DNA of 6,680 nucleotides from Actinomycetes bacterium. GTDB lineage: Bacteria; Actinomycetota; Actinomycetes; Propionibacteriales; Propionibacteriaceae. Under the pieces are notes generated by a model. The model searched no databases. It was not told where the DNA came from and saw nothing but the letters and a program-made list of their open reading frames with translations. Made by a program: the position numbers and the translations under genes. Location: positions 1 to 6,680 of the forward strand of contig JAEWIK010000116.1 of NCBI GenBank assembly GCA_023387135.1, in the 5' to 3' direction. The number at the start of each line of letters is the position of its first letter. Positions within the stretch are counted from its first letter, which is position 1. Below are positions 5,290 through 6,680 of the stretch, piece by piece.

Positions 5290-5973
5290 TTGAGCGACGC
5301 ATGGCTCGTGGTGGGGCTCGGGAACCCGGGCAAGACCTACGCGTCCCATCGTCACAACGTGGGTTATCTGGTCGTGGAGAGCCTGGCCGAGCAAGCCTCG
5401 GCCGGGTTCACCCACTCCCTGCGACTCGGTGCCGATGTCGCTCAGACCCGATTGACGCGAGAGGGAAGCGAGCGTGCTCGCTTCCCCGAGCGGATTGAGG
5501 GTCTTGACGCGCGAAGCAAGGAACAGACACGGCTCGCGGCCGGTGTCTTGGGCGGCGTGGGTGCCGACGCGACCAAGGTCGTGCTCATGAAGTCGCGCAG
5601 TTACATGAACGAGTCCGGACGGGCTGTCGAGCGGGTGGCGAGCTACTTCGGGGCCGCCCCCGAGCGGATCGTCGTCGTCCATGACGAACTCGACCTCGAC
5701 CCGGGCAGGATCCGGCTCAAGTTCGGCGGTGGCGACAACGGCCACAACGGCCTGAAGTCGATCCGTCGCCACCTCGGGACGGGCGACTTCTACCGGGTGA
5801 GGGTGGGCATCGGACGTCCGCCCGGCTCCCAGGCGCCCGCCGACTACGTGCTGCAGCCGGTGCCGGCCAAGGAGCGCGAGGCCTTCGACGTCGACATCGC
5901 CCGGGCGGCGGACGCCGTGGTCGCCCTGCTGACCAAGGGCCTCGACGTGGCCCAGAACCAGTTCAACGGCTGA
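5290..5973 (+). CDS. pth: Peptidyl-tRNA hydrolase with a 27-residue in-frame insertion
   Basis: Pth cleaves peptidyl-tRNA released from stalled ribosomes, so that tRNA is recycled; it is essential in most bacteria. The 227 residues begin with LVVGLGNPGKTYASHRHNVGY (6-26), carrying Asn12 and the catalytic base His22. Then come SYMNESG (104-110, Asn107), HDELDLDPGRIRLKFGGG (131-148, Asp132), GHNGLKS (151-157, Asn153) and the C-terminal LL..GLDVAQNQFNG. All catalytic residues are present. The family is usually about 185-205 residues. Here residues 52-78 form an extra hydrophilic stretch where E. coli and mycobacterial Pth have a short beta-hairpin, and without it the protein would be 200 residues. 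The start is TTG 5290-5292, with GAGGAGG (5274-5280) 9 nt upstream, and homology begins immediately. It follows rplY by 4 bp and is probably translationally coupled to it. The frame is intact, so the enzyme is probably active. Confidence 0.95.
   Translation: MSDAWLVVGLGNPGKTYASHRHNVGYLVVESLAEQASAGFTHSLRLGADVAQTRLTREGSERARFPERIEGLDARSKEQTRLAAGVLGGVGADATKVVLMKSRSYMNESGRAVERVASYFGAAPERIVVVHDELDLDPGRIRLKFGGGDNGHNGLKSIRRHLGTGDFYRVRVGIGRPPGSQAPADYVLQPVPAKEREAFDVDIARAADAVVALLTKGLDVAQNQFNG
5443..5523 (+). repeat. 81-bp palindromic element inserted in frame in pth (candidate mobile repeat)
   Basis: The core is a perfect 11-bp inverted repeat, GGGAAGCGAGC (5463-5473) and GCTCGCTTCCC (5476-5486), separated by GT. 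Weaker outer arms, AGACCC (5444-5449) and GGGTCT (5499-5504), enclose it. Imperfect direct repeats CAGACCCG (5443-5450) and CAGACACG (5524-5531) lie exactly 81 bp apart, and both encode Q-T-R. Excision between them removes 27 codons in frame. It leaves a Pth of ordinary length in which AQTR runs straight on to LAAGVLGG. The added peptide is rich in Arg and Glu and has no stop. What I see is the palindrome, the repeats and the excess length. That it is a transposed element is inference. A lineage-specific loop expansion is the alternative. Confidence 0.6.
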
Positions 5974-6007
5974 CCCGGCCTCGGTCCCCCGGGGCATCGG
6001 CCGGGTC
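5972..6007 (+). terminator. Stem-loop overlapping the pth stop, probable terminator
   Basis: GACCCGGCC (5972-5980) pairs perfectly with GGCCGGGTC (5999-6007), giving a 9-bp GC-rich stem. The 18-nt loop contains a further CCCC/GGGG self-complement. It begins within the pth TGA codon. No T-run follows, as is common for actinobacterial terminators. It would separate the rplY-pth transcript from mfd. Confidence 0.45.
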
Positions 6008-6089
6008 GCCACCCCGAGCGGGCCGGTTGCCCGAATCCTGCCTGCCGAGGGCCGCCGGAGGCCGTTCGGGAGCTGTCGGACAAGGGGAG

Positions 6090-6095
6090 TAACCT
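6090..6095 (+). promoter_or_regulatory. Probable -10 box of mfd giving a leaderless or near-leaderless mRNA
   Basis: TAACCT fits TANNNT and ends 7 nt before the GTG at 6103, the spacing that puts the transcription start at or next to the start codon. A weak -35 (TTCGGG, 6065-6070) lies 19 bp upstream. The only SD-like string, AAGGGGAG (6082-6089), is 13 nt from the GTG, too far to work well, which supports leaderless translation. Confidence 0.45.
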
Positions 6096-6102
6096 AACCG
6101 CC

Positions 6103-6680
6103 GTGGGTCTGGTTGAGCTGTTCTTGTCCGATCCGGCAGTTGCAGCCGCTCTCGACGCAACGGCCGGGCTCAAGGCCCTCGACATCACGGTTCCCGAACC
6201 CGCGCGCCCGCTGCTGACAGCCGGGCTCGCCGACGTCCCCACGCTGCTCGTGACCTCGACCTTCAGGGAGGCCGAGACCGCCACCGCCGCGCTGGCCTCG
6301 CTGCTCACGCCCGACGACGTCGCGTACTACCCGGCCTGGGAGACGCTGCCTCACGAACGGCTGAGCCCCCGTTCGGACACCGTCGGACGCAGGCTCACAG
6401 TGCTGCGGCGGCTGCTCGGCAACGACGCGCTCCCGGCGCCGAAGGTGGTCGTCGCGCCTGTCAGGGCCCTGCTGCAGCCGCAGGTGGTGGGCCTCGGCAC
6501 GCTGCTGCCCGTCCGGCTCGTGGCCGGGGAGGACTACGACATCTCCGACGTCGCCCGCGACCTCGTGGCAGCCGCCTATTCGAGGGTCGACCTTGTCGAG
6601 CGCCGCGGCGAGTTCTGCGTCCGCGGCGGGATCATCGACGTCTTGCCCCCCCCCCGCGCACCCCCCCGGAGGGTGGCCGT
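6103..6680 (+). CDS. mfd: Transcription-repair coupling factor Mfd, N-terminal part only (cut by window edge)
   Basis: Mfd is an ATP-dependent translocase that removes RNA polymerase stalled at DNA lesions and recruits UvrA for nucleotide-excision repair. Only 192 codons of a protein usually near 1150-1200 residues are visible, covering most of the UvrB-homologous N-terminal module. Landmarks are the opening GLVELFLSDP; LLVTSTFREAETATAAL, equivalent to the degenerate nucleotide-binding fold; the signature YYPAWETLPHERLSP (75-89); TVGRRLTVLRRLL; VVVAPVRALLQP; and RGEFCVRGGIIDVLPP (168-183), which matches the family's RGEF-x-VRGGIIDVFPP. The start is GTG 6103, the only start codon near the point where homology begins. 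After residue 181 the sequence departs from the family (PPPRAPPRRVAV) through C10 and C7 runs, probably from poor sequence at the contig end. The translocase domains and the polymerase-interaction domain are beyond the window. Confidence 0.93.
   Translation, partial: MGLVELFLSDPAVAAALDATAGLKALDITVPEPARPLLTAGLADVPTLLVTSTFREAETATAALASLLTPDDVAYYPAWETLPHERLSPRSDTVGRRLTVLRRLLGNDALPAPKVVVAPVRALLQPQVVGLGTLLPVRLVAGEDYDISDVARDLVAAAYSRVDLVERRGEFCVRGGIIDVLPPPRAPPRRVA
6646..6667. other. Cytosine homopolymer tracts (C10 and C7) at the contig end, probable sequence errors
   Basis: C10 at 6646-6655 and C7 at 6661-6667 fall just where Mfd should read a conserved FPPTxxHPxRVxFW-like stretch. Both are much longer than other homopolymers in the window (the next is C6 at 3481-3486). 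Translation quality drops exactly there. Read-edge base-calling error is the simplest explanation. Confidence 0.5.

Noticed and set aside
5128..6012. Minus-strand open frame across rplY/pth, including the palindromic insert
   Set aside because: It is antisense to intact rplY and pth and lacks domain features. I considered whether the insert carries its own minus-strand gene, but the open frame extends well beyond the element and is a codon-bias shadow.
6646..6667. C-tracts in mfd as a phase-variation switch
   Set aside because: They lie within 35 bp of the contig end, coincide with loss of conserved residues, and phase variation of mfd is not known. Sequence error is more likely.

Overview
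The window is high-GC DNA from an actinobacterium. The evidence is its GC-rich third codon positions, GTG and TTG starts, TANNNT-type -10 boxes, a GlmU whose acetyltransferase residues fall at the same numbers as in Mycobacterium tuberculosis GlmU, and a Prs of actinobacterial type. The family cannot be fixed from this sequence alone. Propionibacteriales is a guess.

Layout, left to right. From 1 to 660 (minus strand) lies the N-terminal 220 codons of an Abi_2/AbiD-AbiF-type abortive-infection protein, an accessory gene cut by the left edge just at its expected HEPN catalytic motif. A 249-bp gap with a strong stem-loop follows, then a TetR-family regulator (910-1581, minus). Divergent from it are a tRNA-Gln(TTG) gene (1701-1779) and a conserved housekeeping block on the plus strand: glmU (1995-3503), prs (3500-4471), rplY/ctc (4677-5285), pth (5290-5973) and the start of mfd (6103 to the edge).

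How the genes work together. GlmU makes UDP-GlcNAc for the cell wall. Prs makes PRPP for nucleotide, histidine and tryptophan synthesis. RplY binds 5S rRNA in the 50S subunit, and Pth recycles peptidyl-tRNA. Mfd couples transcription to repair. glmU and prs overlap by 4 nt, and rplY and pth are 4 bp apart, so each pair is probably co-transcribed and translationally coupled. rplY and mfd appear to have their own promoters. The mfd promoter would give a leaderless or nearly leaderless mRNA.

The most notable observation is inside pth. About 27 extra codons (5443-5523), built around a perfect 11-bp inverted repeat, sit in frame in a surface beta-hairpin region of an otherwise ordinary Pth. They are bounded by a short imperfect direct repeat (CAGACCCG / CAGACACG), and removing them restores a 200-residue protein of normal length. 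This looks like a small palindromic mobile element that has inserted in frame into an essential gene, comparable in behaviour to Rickettsia palindromic elements. The right-hand end of the window (C10 and C7 runs in mfd) looks unreliable as sequence.
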